From: JAGLHV01 sp023143305 [NCBI: Clostridia bacterium] | Lineage (GTDB): Bacteria > CBDUZB01 > JAGLHV01 | Assembly (NCBI GenBank): GCA_030637025.1 | Contig: DAOVVV010000004.1 | Span: 18,775-82,774, forward strand | DNA: 64,000 nt | Reading direction: 5' to 3' | Shown: positions 17,566-26,954 of the stretch, piece after piece | Layout: every line of letters starts with the position of its first letter | Position numbering within the stretch: position 1 is the stretch's first letter | Notes under the pieces: generated by a model | Seen by the model: the letters and a program-made list of their open reading frames with translations, nothing else | Database searches by the model: none | Told to the model about the DNA's origin: nothing | Translations under genes and position numbers: made by a program

Positions 17566-17655
17566 TGCGAAATGATAATAAGAAATTTCCTTATTGACAT
17601 TTAAACAGCTAAATGATAATAAGAGCTTTTCTTATTATCATTTCCACTAAAGAAT
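17566..17655. repeat. Palindromic AT-rich repeat pair
   Basis: AAATGATAATAAGA occurs twice; the second copy is followed after 4 nt by its exact inverse TCTTATTATCATTT, making a 14-bp-arm palindrome. The first is followed by an imperfect inverse ending TTATTGACATTT. It is a non-coding element of unknown function in the 192-bp gap between the TPR gene and the receiver gene. Confidence 0.55.
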
Positions 17656-17692
17656 AGTAGAATAAAAATAGGGGAGAAGAATAGGGGACATA

Positions 17693-18073
17693 CTACATTA
17701 ATATCTTTGAAATCTCATTTAGAATATCCTGGACATCAAAAGGTTTTGAAAAAAAACTTGATACTCCTTTGATTTTAAGGTGTTCAATATCGGATGGCGA
17801 CATCTTTTTTCCGGAAATTACAATGACAGGCAGGTTACTGATTTTTTCAATCGATTTAAATCTTTCAATAAAATCTTCCCCTTTTTCCCACGGCAGGTTA
17901 AGATCCATAATAAGTAGATCGGGAGGAGAGGAAATTATATAACTTAATAATCCTTCACTGTTAGGAAAACCTTCTACTTCATATCCTTCTGGGATTAAAA
18001 TTTTTTTTAACATATCTCTTACTCCTTCCTCATCATCCACAATAAAAATTTTATCTTTTAATTTCTCTTCCAT
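17693..18073 (-). CDS. Single-domain response regulator (receiver only)
   Basis: The start is taken at the ATG at 18073 (126 residues), with a GGAAGGG site upstream. A longer frame to 18196 adds a non-conserved leader. The receiver residues are present: acidic pair Asp13-Asp14, phospho-acceptor Asp57 in LLIMDLNLP, Ser87 in VIVISGKK and Lys110 in FFSKPF. There is no output domain, so it acts by protein contact, as CheY-like or Spo0F-like proteins do. No histidine kinase gene is adjacent. Confidence 0.85.
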   Translation of the reverse strand: MEEKLKDKIFIVDDEEGVRDMLKKILIPEGYEVEGFPNSEGLLSYIISSPPDLLIMDLNLPWEKGEDFIERFKSIEKISNLPVIVISGKKMSPSDIEHLKIKGVSSFFSKPFDVQDILNEISKILM

Positions 18074-18233
18074 TATATATCCCTTCCTTTTCGGTAAATT
18101 GTCCCCTTCTTTAGATAAATTACCACTATAATAGTAGAAAGTCAACGGAAAAGTTCGTTTGCGGAGAGAGAACAGAACAAAGTAACTGGTGAACAAATAG
18201 ACATTACCAAAGATCCGCCTCTGGAACGCACAC

Positions 18234-18300
18234 GTTGTTAAATAGTTAAAATGTCATTTAGAATACTTTTTACCCCTGAAAAAATAAAGAAATCAGACTA
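18234..18300 (+). repeat. Dispersed repeat family A, copy 3
   Basis: CGTTGTTAAATAGTTAAAAT and the following TGTCATTTAGAATAC block match copies at 304, 10401 and 22402. It ends at the stop codon of the gene at 18298-20019. Confidence 0.75.
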
Positions 18301-20019
18301 CTTTAAAATTGCTATCTTTTTAGTAATATCTATCCCGGGAGCATCTATATAAATAACATAAATCCCTGAGGAAACAACAGTCCCTTCGCTATTCTTACAA
18401 TTCCATATAATAAAATCTTCTTCCCCGGTAGTTTCCTTGCTCTTTTTACAAACTAATTGTCCCTTTAGAGTATATATTTTTATTTTAATCTCTCCGGCAC
18501 TTGCACTCTTGAAATAAATCGTTACTTTTTCTCCCTTAGCCGGATTTGCATATCCTTTCTCTCCCCCCAGAATTTTTACCCCTACCTCACCCATTTCTAA
18601 TGCCCTTACTTCAAATGCCGCCAGTATAATTTCTCTTACTTCATCTGTATTTGTAACGGTTATGTTCCTCATTCCCGGGGATGCCCCTTCATTAATAGTA
18701 ATATTTGCCTGTAGTTGGGTTGAATTAACAAAAACTACTGAATTTACCGTTATTCCATCACCACTAAAAGTTACCCCCACTCCGGGATAGAAATTTAAAC
18801 CATTTATAGTAATATCAAGAGTTTTACCTCGTTTACAGTAGACAGGAAAAATAGAAGAAATCATGGGAGAACCATTATACTTTATGGTAAAACAATCATA
18901 ATTAGAAACATTAGCGCGACATCCAGTAACAATAATATTATTATTACTATCTACTACTACCCCATACCCACGATCAGAATAATCTGCAGATCCATTACAG
19001 GTTGCTGAAGAAAGAGCCACCAGATTCTGGTTATATTTTACAGTAAACCAATCAGAATAAAAACCATAATCACTATATCCAGTAACAATAATATTACCAT
19101 TATTTTCCACTGCCACTGCATAGGCACTATCAAAACCATCTGTAGATCCATTATAGGTTACAGAAGAAAGAACAAGCAAACTTGAATTATACTTTATGGT
19201 AAAACAATCAGAACCTGAAACATTATGATTATATCCAGCAACAATAATATTATCACTACTATCTATCGCTACTGCTTGAGCACAATCCCAACTAATCCCA
19301 TTAACATAAGAAACAGAAGAAACGACGACTAAATTTTGATTATATTTTATAGTAAACCAATCAGAAGTAAAAACATCATTAGTATACCCAGCAACAATAA
19401 TATTATTATTACTATCTATCGCTACTCCCTGAGCATAATCATTCCTACCACTATCATAAGAAACAGAAGAAACGACGACCAAATTCCGATCATATTTTAT
19501 AATAAACCAATCAGAAGTAACGCCATCATTAGTATATCCAGCAACAATAATATTATCATTACTATCTATCGCTACTGCTTGAGCATAATCATTCCCACCA
19601 CTATCGTAAGAAACAGAAGAAACGACGACTAAATTCCGATCATATTTTATTGTAAAGTAATAATTACCGGAACCTTTCTTACCAGTAACAATAATATTAT
19701 CATTACTATCTATCGCTACTGCTTTAGGATAATCAAAATCACCGCTATTATAAGAAATAGAAGAAACGACGACTAAATTTTGATTATATTTTATAGTAAA
19801 CCAATCATAATTAAAAGAAACATCAGTATATCCAGCAACAATAATATTATCATTACTATCTATCGCTACTGCTTGAGCATAATCAAAATCACCGCTATCA
19901 TAAGTAGCCGAGGAAATAGTAATCAAAGTTCCCACAGCTATTGCTTTCATAGAAAATAAAACCATAATCCCCGCAAAAACCAACCCAATTTCCCAAAACC
20001 TCAAATACTTTTTTTTCAT
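18298..20019 (-). CDS. Secreted SBBP-type seven-bladed propeller with IPT/TIG and FlgD-like domains
   Basis: This 573-residue protein has a signal peptide (about 1-29) and then seven repeats of 48-52 residues. Each contains AVAIDSNDNIIVAGY and DWFTIKYNQNLVV, the SBBP (beta-propeller) repeat. An IPT/TIG Ig-like domain follows (about 385-475, PGVGVTFSGDGITVNS). The C-terminal FlgD-like Ig domain (about 485-573) has YANPAKGEKVTIYF, WNCKNSEGTVVSSGIYVIYI and KKIAILK, resembling sorting domains of secreted proteins. It is an extracellular or surface protein; the ligand is unknown. DNA-level repetition is strong among blades 2-5. Confidence 0.85.
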   Translation of the reverse strand: MKKKYLRFWEIGLVFAGIMVLFSMKAIAVGTLITISSATYDSGDFDYAQAVAIDSNDNIIVAGYTDVSFNYDWFTIKYNQNLVVVSSISYNSGDFDYPKAVAIDSNDNIIVTGKKGSGNYYFTIKYDRNLVVVSSVSYDSGGNDYAQAVAIDSNDNIIVAGYTNDGVTSDWFIIKYDRNLVVVSSVSYDSGRNDYAQGVAIDSNNNIIVAGYTNDVFTSDWFTIKYNQNLVVVSSVSYVNGISWDCAQAVAIDSSDNIIVAGYNHNVSGSDCFTIKYNSSLLVLSSVTYNGSTDGFDSAYAVAVENNGNIIVTGYSDYGFYSDWFTVKYNQNLVALSSATCNGSADYSDRGYGVVVDSNNNIIVTGCRANVSNYDCFTIKYNGSPMISSIFPVYCKRGKTLDITINGLNFYPGVGVTFSGDGITVNSVVFVNSTQLQANITINEGASPGMRNITVTNTDEVREIILAAFEVRALEMGEVGVKILGGEKGYANPAKGEKVTIYFKSASAGEIKIKIYTLKGQLVCKKSKETTGEEDFIIWNCKNSEGTVVSSGIYVIYIDAPGIDITKKIAILK

Positions 20020-20194
20020 TTAAATCCCTCTTCTTCACAGATTGCATCACAATTCCTTTATTTAATTACTCATAATGGTTATTGGACGCACAAGGGGACA
20101 TAGTCAAGAGTGGACGTCTTGGCATCTTGGGGTCAAGTAAGCCTGAGGGACTTCCCCCCAAGCTCCTCACAGAAATCCGTACGTCTCCCTATTG

Positions 20195-21208
20195 CTATTG
20201 TACCCCTTCTACATTCCACCAATACGACATTGATTCCTGCGGATATAAAACTGTTTGTTTAATTATCTCCGGATTAGAAAAAGATGCACCTATATTACAA
20301 CAAGGTTCCAGAGCTACAAATTGTCTGCTTAAGTTGTCTGGACCCATATCATTGGTCCAGACAACCAAATTATTGACTTGTTTTGCCACGGACAGCTTGA
20401 TACCAATTTTATTTTCCGGATTATACAAAACCGCTGCTTCCCTACTGCATTCATTTCCATCTATCATATAAATAGTATCCATCTCCAAATTGCTAAGCGC
20501 ATGCATCTTGTTAAAATTAAATTTATCATTTTCCTTTAATGATAATATATTACCGGTAAATAACTTGTTACTATCTAATTCCAATTTTTCCTTGGCATTT
20601 AGTTTTAACAGCCAGTTGTCAATCGGCGTTGCACCATCGGATGAAAGACAGAAAGAAGCATGCCTTCCTGCGGCAACGGGCACAACCTTATCTGATTTAT
20701 TCGTTATTAAAACGCGCTCTTCAAATTTCCCTTCGGAAAGGATATTACTTGTTACCATCTCAATCCCTGAAGGATATTCTTTATATCTTTTATCCGTAAC
20801 ATAGCGCAAAGTCAATACACAACAATCATCAAATGCTCCGGACTTTTCTTTCACAAGTTCAAATTCACTCATCCCTGCAAAACCATGAATAAAATAATTA
20901 CTATCTTTAGTTAATGGCAATCCATAATTCTCTTTTTTGCCCGGTAAATTTACTGTTGCTTTGGCATTAGGAACTCTTCCGGCAACAGAAAGAAAAGAAG
21001 CCCCTCCAATAAATGGCTTTGCTTTTAATTCCTCAAAAGAGCTATGGGAAAATATAATATTATTAAGGCCGGAATGGAATTTAAGCATTAAACTTTCAAT
21101 AGAAGAAGCAAATTGCGTTATGCTTACAGATTCACTATTTGAATTATTAATAAGTTTATATAGTGTAGTTTCTCCAAATTGTTCTTCAAGCATAGAAAAA
21201 TTTTTCAT
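20195..21208 (-). CDS. Aldose-1-epimerase-like (galactose mutarotase fold) protein
   Basis: This 337-residue protein lacks a signal peptide. The C-terminal part has the mutarotase-like segment AVLYNPENKIGIKLSVAK, then LVVWTNDMG, then FVALEPCCNIGASFSNPEII and a PQESMSYWWNVE ending. This layout is typical of aldose-1-epimerase-related proteins of uncharacterised subgroups. An upstream Gly-His pair (IHGFAG near residue 113 and AAGRHASF near 205) could supply the catalytic histidines. It probably acts on a sugar anomer. It is isolated from other sugar genes and is flanked on both sides by repeat debris. Confidence 0.65.
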   Translation of the reverse strand: MKNFSMLEEQFGETTLYKLINNSNSESVSITQFASSIESLMLKFHSGLNNIIFSHSSFEELKAKPFIGGASFLSVAGRVPNAKATVNLPGKKENYGLPLTKDSNYFIHGFAGMSEFELVKEKSGAFDDCCVLTLRYVTDKRYKEYPSGIEMVTSNILSEGKFEERVLITNKSDKVVPVAAGRHASFCLSSDGATPIDNWLLKLNAKEKLELDSNKLFTGNILSLKENDKFNFNKMHALSNLEMDTIYMIDGNECSREAAVLYNPENKIGIKLSVAKQVNNLVVWTNDMGPDNLSRQFVALEPCCNIGASFSNPEIIKQTVLYPQESMSYWWNVEGVQ

Positions 21209-21223
21209 AAGTTTTTGGTTTTT

Positions 21224-21298
21224 GGGGACGTTGATTAAAGTCTTAAAGTATTAAAACATCTTTTTTTCGCATACTTTAAAACTTTGAGCTACGTCCCC
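21224..21298. repeat. Compact REP-like hairpin (family C, copy 2)
   Basis: This 75-nt element has the left arm GGGGACGTTGATTAAAGTCT and the right arm ACTTTAAAACTTTGAGCTAC followed by GTCCCC. The arms pair over about 27 bp with few mismatches, with a T-rich loop. Its arms match those of the expanded element at 11689-11920. It lies directly upstream of the epimerase-like gene. Confidence 0.65.
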
Positions 21299-21323
21299 TA
21301 TTTCCCTATTTCCTTTCCCTGGT

Positions 21324-22325
21324 TTATTTTTTTAATCGAGGTGATTCATAGAGTTCTTCAGGATAAACAGTAATTAATACCGCAGGATTTTTTTTAATTA
21401 TTTCAGCAATATTTTCCCCTACAAGATGAACTTTATATAAAGATAAGTCATAAATATTAATAGGTGTTGTATAAAGATCGTTTCTCAACCAATACGCTAC
21501 TTGTTTAAACCGCAAAAGCAAAGAAGTCAACTCTATTCCTTTTCGTTCTGTAACAATTTGAACAGTATCTGATGCCCTAAAAATATCTAAGGCAGAAAGT
21601 AATTTTTTTTCCTTATTTATAAAAAAAGCTTCATTATAGGAATCAAGTACTACCCATTTCTCTCTATCAGGCAACCAGACTTCACAAATTTCATGCCCAC
21701 GGATTGTTACATATCGAGCTATATATCCCAATGATTGCAACGCTTGAACCGTCAAATAACAATATTGCGCACAAAAACCCTGGCCCTGACCGGACCGAAT
21801 TTTATGCAATAGTATAAGGGCATTCTGGGAAGGATAAACCTTTATATTAGAGGGTTCAAATTGTTTCCTTGCCCAATTCATAACACGCTTTGCGGTAACC
21901 CAGTCGTCATTTGCCCGCAATTTATCAAGGTTTTCCGAAAGACGAAATTCTTTTAACGCATTAGGGGTGTCATAGCGAAAAAGAAAGCGGTTCTCTCTGA
22001 CAACAGACATTTTTTCTTCTTTAGGAGTATATGGAATTTGAACCCGAGGGGGCAAAAAGTTAAATCTTTTATTCTTTTTCCCTGGCTTGATCAAAATTTT
22101 AATTTTTTCGTAAGGATGGACATCAAGAGGAAATCGTTCGTTATCAATAAGAAGTGAATAAGAATGTCCTGGAAAAACATTTATTTCACTCATACCCACG
22201 GAAGATTTTTTTTTATCTTCGGAAATAAAACTCAAAATCCATCCAAAAAAAATACCTAATAAGAAAATGACACAGAAATAAAGAGATTTTTTCCAACCTT
22301 CCACCACTGCTCTCCTATTAGACAA
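21324..22325 (-). CDS. Membrane-anchored transglutaminase-like protein
   Basis: This 333-residue protein has one N-terminal TM helix (about 15-35) and a transglutaminase-like core. The candidate triad is Cys185 in GQGFCAQYCYLTVQAL (Cys189 is an alternative), His211 in IRGHEICEVW and Asp228 in KWVVLDSYN. Such proteins act outside the inner membrane as peptidases or cross-linkers. The region around residues 45-120 looks like a small beta domain preceding the core. Substrate unknown. Neighbours give no functional hint. Confidence 0.8.
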   Translation of the reverse strand: MSNRRAVVEGWKKSLYFCVIFLLGIFFGWILSFISEDKKKSSVGMSEINVFPGHSYSLLIDNERFPLDVHPYEKIKILIKPGKKNKRFNFLPPRVQIPYTPKEEKMSVVRENRFLFRYDTPNALKEFRLSENLDKLRANDDWVTAKRVMNWARKQFEPSNIKVYPSQNALILLHKIRSGQGQGFCAQYCYLTVQALQSLGYIARYVTIRGHEICEVWLPDREKWVVLDSYNEAFFINKEKKLLSALDIFRASDTVQIVTERKGIELTSLLLRFKQVAYWLRNDLYTTPINIYDLSLYKVHLVGENIAEIIKKNPAVLITVYPEELYESPRLKK

Positions 22326-22401
22326 AAAAGATTACAAAAAAATAATCCTTCAATATCTTCGTTGTTATGGACATCATTCATATAAATTTGGGACAGAAAA
22401 A

Positions 22402-22465
22402 AGGACGTTGTTAAGTAGTTAAAATGTCATTAAGAATACTTTTTTTCCTGAAAGAATAAAGAAGT
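22402..22465 (+). repeat. Dispersed repeat family A, copy 4
   Basis: GGACGTTGTTAAGTAGTTAA and the following AATGTCATTAAGAATAC block match copies at 304, 10401 and 18234. It lies 17 bp from the stop codon of typA, which is transcribed toward it. Confidence 0.75.
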
Positions 22466-22481
22466 GCTCCCAAATCTTTTC

Positions 22482-24311
22482 TTATTTGTCCGTACGCCGT
22501 TTTGTTTTTCTTTCATTTTCTGTTAAATGTCTTTTTCTTAAGCGTATATTCTTTGGGGTTATCTCAACAAGCTCATCATCTTCTATAAATTCCAAAGCAA
22601 ACTGCAAGGTCATTTCCCTTGGAGAAATAAGCTTTATAGCATCATCACTCCCTGCTGCCCTTATATTGGTAAGTTTTTTTTCCTTATTTGCATTAACCGC
22701 TATATCCTGCCCTTTATTATTGACTCCTATAATCATACCTTCGTAAATATCAACGCCGGGATTAATAAAAATTTCTCCTCTTTCCTGAAGCCCGAATAAA
22801 GCATAGGGAACAGCTTTGCCGCTATTCATTGAAATCTGTACGCCTGCCATGCGATGAACAATTTCACCTTTATATTTCTGATACTGATAAAAATTCTGAT
22901 ACATAATTCCTGTGCCGCGTGTCATCATCAAAAAGTCATTTCTAAATCCTATCAATCCTCTCGTAGGAATTACAAAATTCATACGTATTGTACCAATAGA
23001 GGTTATCTGCATATCTTTCATTTTTGCTTTTCGCACGCCAAGCGCCTCAATTACAGCACCCTGATACCCTTGATCAACTTCAACTAACACTTCCTCTACA
23101 GGTTCAAGGACGTCTCCATCCATTTTGATTAATATTACCTGAGGTGAAGAAACCTCCATTTCATACCCTTCTCTGCGCATTGTTTCAATAAGTATGGAAA
23201 GATGCAGCTCTCCCCTCCCGGAAACCTTGAATTTTTCCGTATTGGGAATCTCTTCCACTTTAATCCCCACATTTATCAGTGCCTCGTGCTCAAGCCTTTC
23301 CCTCATATGACGTGAAGTTAAAAATCGCCCACCATCTTTTCCCGTCAACGGACTAGTATTATGAGAAAAAACCATGGAGATAGTAGGTTCATCAATTTTT
23401 ATTTTCGGCAATGCCTTAGGATTATCTATTGAGGCAAGTGTTTCTCCGACTTTTACATCCTCAATACCTGCAATCGATACAATATCACCTGCTTGCGCAC
23501 TGTTAACCTCTAGTCTTTTAAGACCCTTATATTTTAATATTTTCGTGGCCTTTCCCTTTTTTATTGTGCCATCGGTTTTTACAAGAGCCATTTGCTCTCC
23601 GGTACGTATCTTCCCGTGAAAAATACGCCCGGTTGAAATACAACCCACATAAGAATCATAATCCATCATCGTTATCAACATCTGAAAATCCTTATCGATA
23701 TCTGCAATTGGAGGAAGAACACGATGAAGTATTATATCAAGAAGCGGTTTCATATCTTTGCCTTCTTCATCCAGATCAAGAACTGCTATGCCTTCTTTCC
23801 CCGAAGCAAAAACAATAGGAAAATCCAGCTGTTCATCTGTAGCGTTCACTTCGCAAAAAAGGTCAAAAGTCATATCAGCAACTTTATGAGGGTCTGCATT
23901 AGGCCGGTCAATTTTGTTGACCACCAGAATGGGTTTAAGATGCAGTTCAAGCGATTTTCTTAAAACAAATTTTGTTTGCGGCATCGGCCCTTCAAAGGCA
24001 TCTACAAGCAAAAGCACTCCATCTACCATTTTAAGTATCCTCTCCACTTCACTGCCAAAATCGGCGTGACCCGGTGTATCGACGATATTAAATTGGACAC
24101 CTTTATATAAAAAAGAGGCATTTTTAGAAAAAATGGTTATCCCTCTTTCTTTTTCCAGGGGATTTGAATCCATAATTGTCGATTCTCCTTCTTTAAAGTC
24201 ATATGCCCCTGTTTGTTTTAAAAGTGCATCTACCAGCGTTGTTTTTCCATGATCAACGTGTGCAATAATAGCAACGTTTCTAACATCCTTTCTGCGCTTC
24301 TGATTAGTCAT
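22482..24311 (-). CDS. typA: Ribosome-associated GTPase TypA/BipA
   Basis: This 609-residue protein, the usual length, is a translational GTPase. It has G1 ([10 protein letters not shown], about 16-25), the switch segment [12 protein letters not shown]3 (DTPGHADFG) and G4 (VNKIDRP). EF-G-like domains II, III and V and the BipA-specific C-terminal domain follow ([20 protein letters not shown], then the [15 protein letters not shown] tail). It binds the ribosome and helps 50S assembly and stress adaptation in known bacteria. A GGAAGGGAAG site precedes the ATG. Confidence 0.97.
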   Translation of the reverse strand: MTNQKRRKDVRNVAIIAHVDHGKTTLVDALLKQTGAYDFKEGESTIMDSNPLEKERGITIFSKNASFLYKGVQFNIVDTPGHADFGSEVERILKMVDGVLLLVDAFEGPMPQTKFVLRKSLELHLKPILVVNKIDRPNADPHKVADMTFDLFCEVNATDEQLDFPIVFASGKEGIAVLDLDEEGKDMKPLLDIILHRVLPPIADIDKDFQMLITMMDYDSYVGCISTGRIFHGKIRTGEQMALVKTDGTIKKGKATKILKYKGLKRLEVNSAQAGDIVSIAGIEDVKVGETLASIDNPKALPKIKIDEPTISMVFSHNTSPLTGKDGGRFLTSRHMRERLEHEALINVGIKVEEIPNTEKFKVSGRGELHLSILIETMRREGYEMEVSSPQVILIKMDGDVLEPVEEVLVEVDQGYQGAVIEALGVRKAKMKDMQITSIGTIRMNFVIPTRGLIGFRNDFLMMTRGTGIMYQNFYQYQKYKGEIVHRMAGVQISMNSGKAVPYALFGLQERGEIFINPGVDIYEGMIIGVNNKGQDIAVNANKEKKLTNIRAAGSDDAIKLISPREMTLQFALEFIEDDELVEITPKNIRLRKRHLTENERKTKRRTDK

Positions 24312-24493
24312 CTTCCCTTCCTTATGTTTAATTTGGCATTACTTATTCATAGTCTTAAAAATTTAACCGGATATTGTGAAAAAACGGTTGTTTTTATTTT
24401 ACCTTTTCATCATCCCTTCATCAATTATTTTCTATTTTCAAAGTCAGACCTCTTTGTTTTTGAAGCCTAATCTATTTTTGGCAACGTTGTCCG

Positions 24494-25132
24494 TTAAACT
24501 AAAAACTGAATAATTCTTCCTTTAGTTTTTAGTCCGGAAAACTTAAATTTTGAGTGAATCCATTCAATCGCATTCCTGTGATAAAAAAACACGTGCGTTA
24601 TATCATCTTTATAATACCATGTTTTAAAATCGATTTCTTCGGAATAAATATCGGTCATACAAAATAACACCCCGCCCGGTTTTAAAAGAGACTTTAACAA
24701 CGCAAATTCTTTATCGGGAAAATGAAAATGTTCCATTACTTCACAACAGACTATATAGTCATACTTCTCTTCAAGCTTTTCAGGGTTATTCCAAAAAAAC
24801 GGGTCATACAAATCGATGACATATTTCTTTTCACCTAAAAGTTTGGCAATAACCGGCCCTGTTCCCGCCCCGAAATCTAACCCCCGGTGTTCTTTTCCAA
24901 ACCTCCGTTCCACCTCATTGATGATGGGCGCAACAAACTTTTGGTAATTGGGATTTTCTATATCATTGTTGTGTTCCTGATATCTTTTCTTCTCATCTTC
25001 TTTAGAAACATAACATCGCGGGTCAACGAATATCGACAAACAATGAGCACACTGATAATACCTTTTCTCCTTTTTTTTATAAAACAACCCCGCGTGCGAA
25101 TGACATAAAGGGCACTTTGATTCTAAATTCAA
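24494..25132 (-). CDS. Zinc-ribbon class I SAM-dependent methyltransferase
   Basis: This 212-residue protein begins with a zinc-ribbon-like segment (CPLCHSHAGLF near 6-16, CAHC near 33-36). A methyltransferase core follows, with the SAM-binding loop GLDFGAGTGPV near residue 100, then VCCEVMEHFHFPDKEF and LKPGGVLFC. This is the Methyltransf_23-type family, often acting on small molecules or sugar moieties. The substrate is unknown. A ThrHis-rich ending (DDITHVFFYHRNAIEW) is typical of the group. Confidence 0.85.
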   Translation of the reverse strand: MNLESKCPLCHSHAGLFYKKKEKRYYQCAHCLSIFVDPRCYVSKEDEKKRYQEHNNDIENPNYQKFVAPIINEVERRFGKEHRGLDFGAGTGPVIAKLLGEKKYVIDLYDPFFWNNPEKLEEKYDYIVCCEVMEHFHFPDKEFALLKSLLKPGGVLFCMTDIYSEEIDFKTWYYKDDITHVFFYHRNAIEWIHSKFKFSGLKTKGRIIQFLV

Positions 25133-25265
25133 AAATTACTTCCTTTCCCTCATTTATTTGCATCCATTTTGGAGAAACATAGTAAATAGTTCAATAGTTT
25201 AATTATGGATTAGGGGGACTGAGGGCTCACCTATTCTTTTTATTTTTAAGGCCTACCGGCGGACA

Positions 25266-26894
25266 TCAGCCGTGCGCCCCGCGCTTCCGTTGTGGCCCCT
25301 TGTTATCTGTTCTTTTCTTGGCATGAGATATCAGAGACCTCCGGCCTTTTTCCTTAAAGCTGACAACGATTTTCTCTGCATCATCAAAAGGAACGGTTAT
25401 AAAAGAAAATTTGTCCATTACTTGTATATCGCTGATATGTTTGGACTTAATCGGGGCTTTGCTCATTATAAGTTCAACAAGTTTTCTGGCATCAATATTG
25501 TCTTTCCTGCCAAGTGCGACAAAAAGTCTTGCTTTACCCTGTTGGTCAAGTTGCTTACTCTTTCCACCTATCTCTTTCATTTTACCATAAGCATCAGTAT
25601 TGAGTTCTTCTTCGAAACAATAGTTAAGTGTAGCAGCTAATATTTTTGTCGGATCAGTATTCTCAATCAATTTCTTAGCCCAGTTATAATAATCAGCATC
25701 AATCTTCTCTTCAAGAACAGCAGTCAGATCATCGCATATCTTTTTCTTTTTGGTTTCGATAATATCTTTTACCGTCGGCAATTTGGCTTTCTTAATATCA
25801 GTTTTAGCCATCCGCTGTATGAACATCAGCCGCCTATACTCACTAGGGGTAATAAAGGTAATAGCAGTGCCCTCATTCCCTGCCCTTCCTGTCCGACCTA
25901 TTCGATGAACATACAACTCCGGATCGTGAGGTAGTGAATAGTTTATAACGTGGGTGAGGTTATTAACATCAATTCCGCGTGCTGCAACATCTGTTGCTAT
26001 AAGAATATTGACTCTTTGTTTCTTGAATTTTTCCAGAGTTCTTTCTCTTTGCGCCTGTGAAATATCTCCATGAATAGCTTCTGCGTCATATCCTCTATCC
26101 GTTAAATGAGTTACAACAGAATCAACATCTCTCTTTGTTCTGCAAAAAACCAAACCGTAAAAATCATCTTCTATATCAATTATCCTGCATAATGCCTCAA
26201 ATTTATCAGAGACTCTTACCTCAAAATATATTTGCTCCGTCAAATCAGTTGTCAGTTGCTCGTTCTTAACTTTAAGAAGCTCATAACCTACCATATATTT
26301 GTGCGCAAGGTCCTTTATCCTTGTTGGTATTGTTGCCGAAAACAATAACGTTCTTTTGTCAGGATTTGTATGCTTCATTATTGTTTCCATATCTTCGATG
26401 AATCCCATATTTAGCATTTCATCTGCTTCATCAAGTATCAGATGTTCAATTTTTCCAAGCTTTAGTGTCTTTCGGCGAAGATGATCAATTATCCTGCCCG
26501 GAGACCCAACGACAATATGGACCCCTTTTTTTAGCCTGCGTAACTGCTGATCAATAGCTTGACCACCATATATCGGGACTATTTTGATATCCTTGTCTCC
26601 TTTAAGTGAATTGATTTCTTCCGATACCTGAATGGCTAGCTCTCGTGTAGGAACTAAAATCAGCGCCTGAACTGTTTTGGAATATGTGTCCACCATTTGT
26701 ATCAGAGGTAATCCAAATGCAGCTGTTTTACCTGTCCCTGTTTGGGCTTGAGCGATGATATTAGTATCATCTCTTAGCATTACAGGGATAGTCATCGACT
26801 GAATCTCGGTTGGCTCTTCAAAACCCTTTTTATTAATTGCCTCCAGTACTTTTGCTGAAAGCCCAAGGTCATTAAACATCTTTTTTTTGGCCAT
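25266..26894 (-). CDS. deaD: DEAD-box RNA helicase (CsdA/DbpA type)
   Basis: This 542-residue protein has the Q motif (FNDLGLSAKVLEAI...PTEIQ), motif I AQTGTGKT, PTREL, GSPGR, DEAD in LILDEADEML, SAT, and the C-terminal RecA domain with HGDISQAQRER, ATDVAARGID and HRIGRTGRAG. After a linker, a DbpA-like RNA-binding domain (about 455-525, ARLFVALGRKDNIDARKLVE) and a basic tail follow. It unwinds RNA in ribosome assembly or decay, and in other bacteria it is cold-induced. Confidence 0.93.
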   Translation of the reverse strand: MAKKKMFNDLGLSAKVLEAINKKGFEEPTEIQSMTIPVMLRDDTNIIAQAQTGTGKTAAFGLPLIQMVDTYSKTVQALILVPTRELAIQVSEEINSLKGDKDIKIVPIYGGQAIDQQLRRLKKGVHIVVGSPGRIIDHLRRKTLKLGKIEHLILDEADEMLNMGFIEDMETIMKHTNPDKRTLLFSATIPTRIKDLAHKYMVGYELLKVKNEQLTTDLTEQIYFEVRVSDKFEALCRIIDIEDDFYGLVFCRTKRDVDSVVTHLTDRGYDAEAIHGDISQAQRERTLEKFKKQRVNILIATDVAARGIDVNNLTHVINYSLPHDPELYVHRIGRTGRAGNEGTAITFITPSEYRRLMFIQRMAKTDIKKAKLPTVKDIIETKKKKICDDLTAVLEEKIDADYYNWAKKLIENTDPTKILAATLNYCFEEELNTDAYGKMKEIGGKSKQLDQQGKARLFVALGRKDNIDARKLVELIMSKAPIKSKHISDIQVMDKFSFITVPFDDAEKIVVSFKEKGRRSLISHAKKRTDNKGPQRKRGAHG

Positions 26895-26954
26895 AATATT
26901 TCTCTTCTCCTAATTATTATTCTCTTGGAAACACAAGGGAACAATATCCCCTTT

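Noticed and set aside
18298-20019. Possible direct-repeat or CRISPR-like array in the repetitive CTATCGCTACTGCTTGAGCA blocks
   Set aside because: The repeats coincide with SBBP protein blades of 48-52 residues in one long frame.
20082-20471. A 129-codon plus-strand frame
   Set aside because: It mostly overlaps the C-terminal part of the epimerase-like gene on the other strand and begins in repeat debris.
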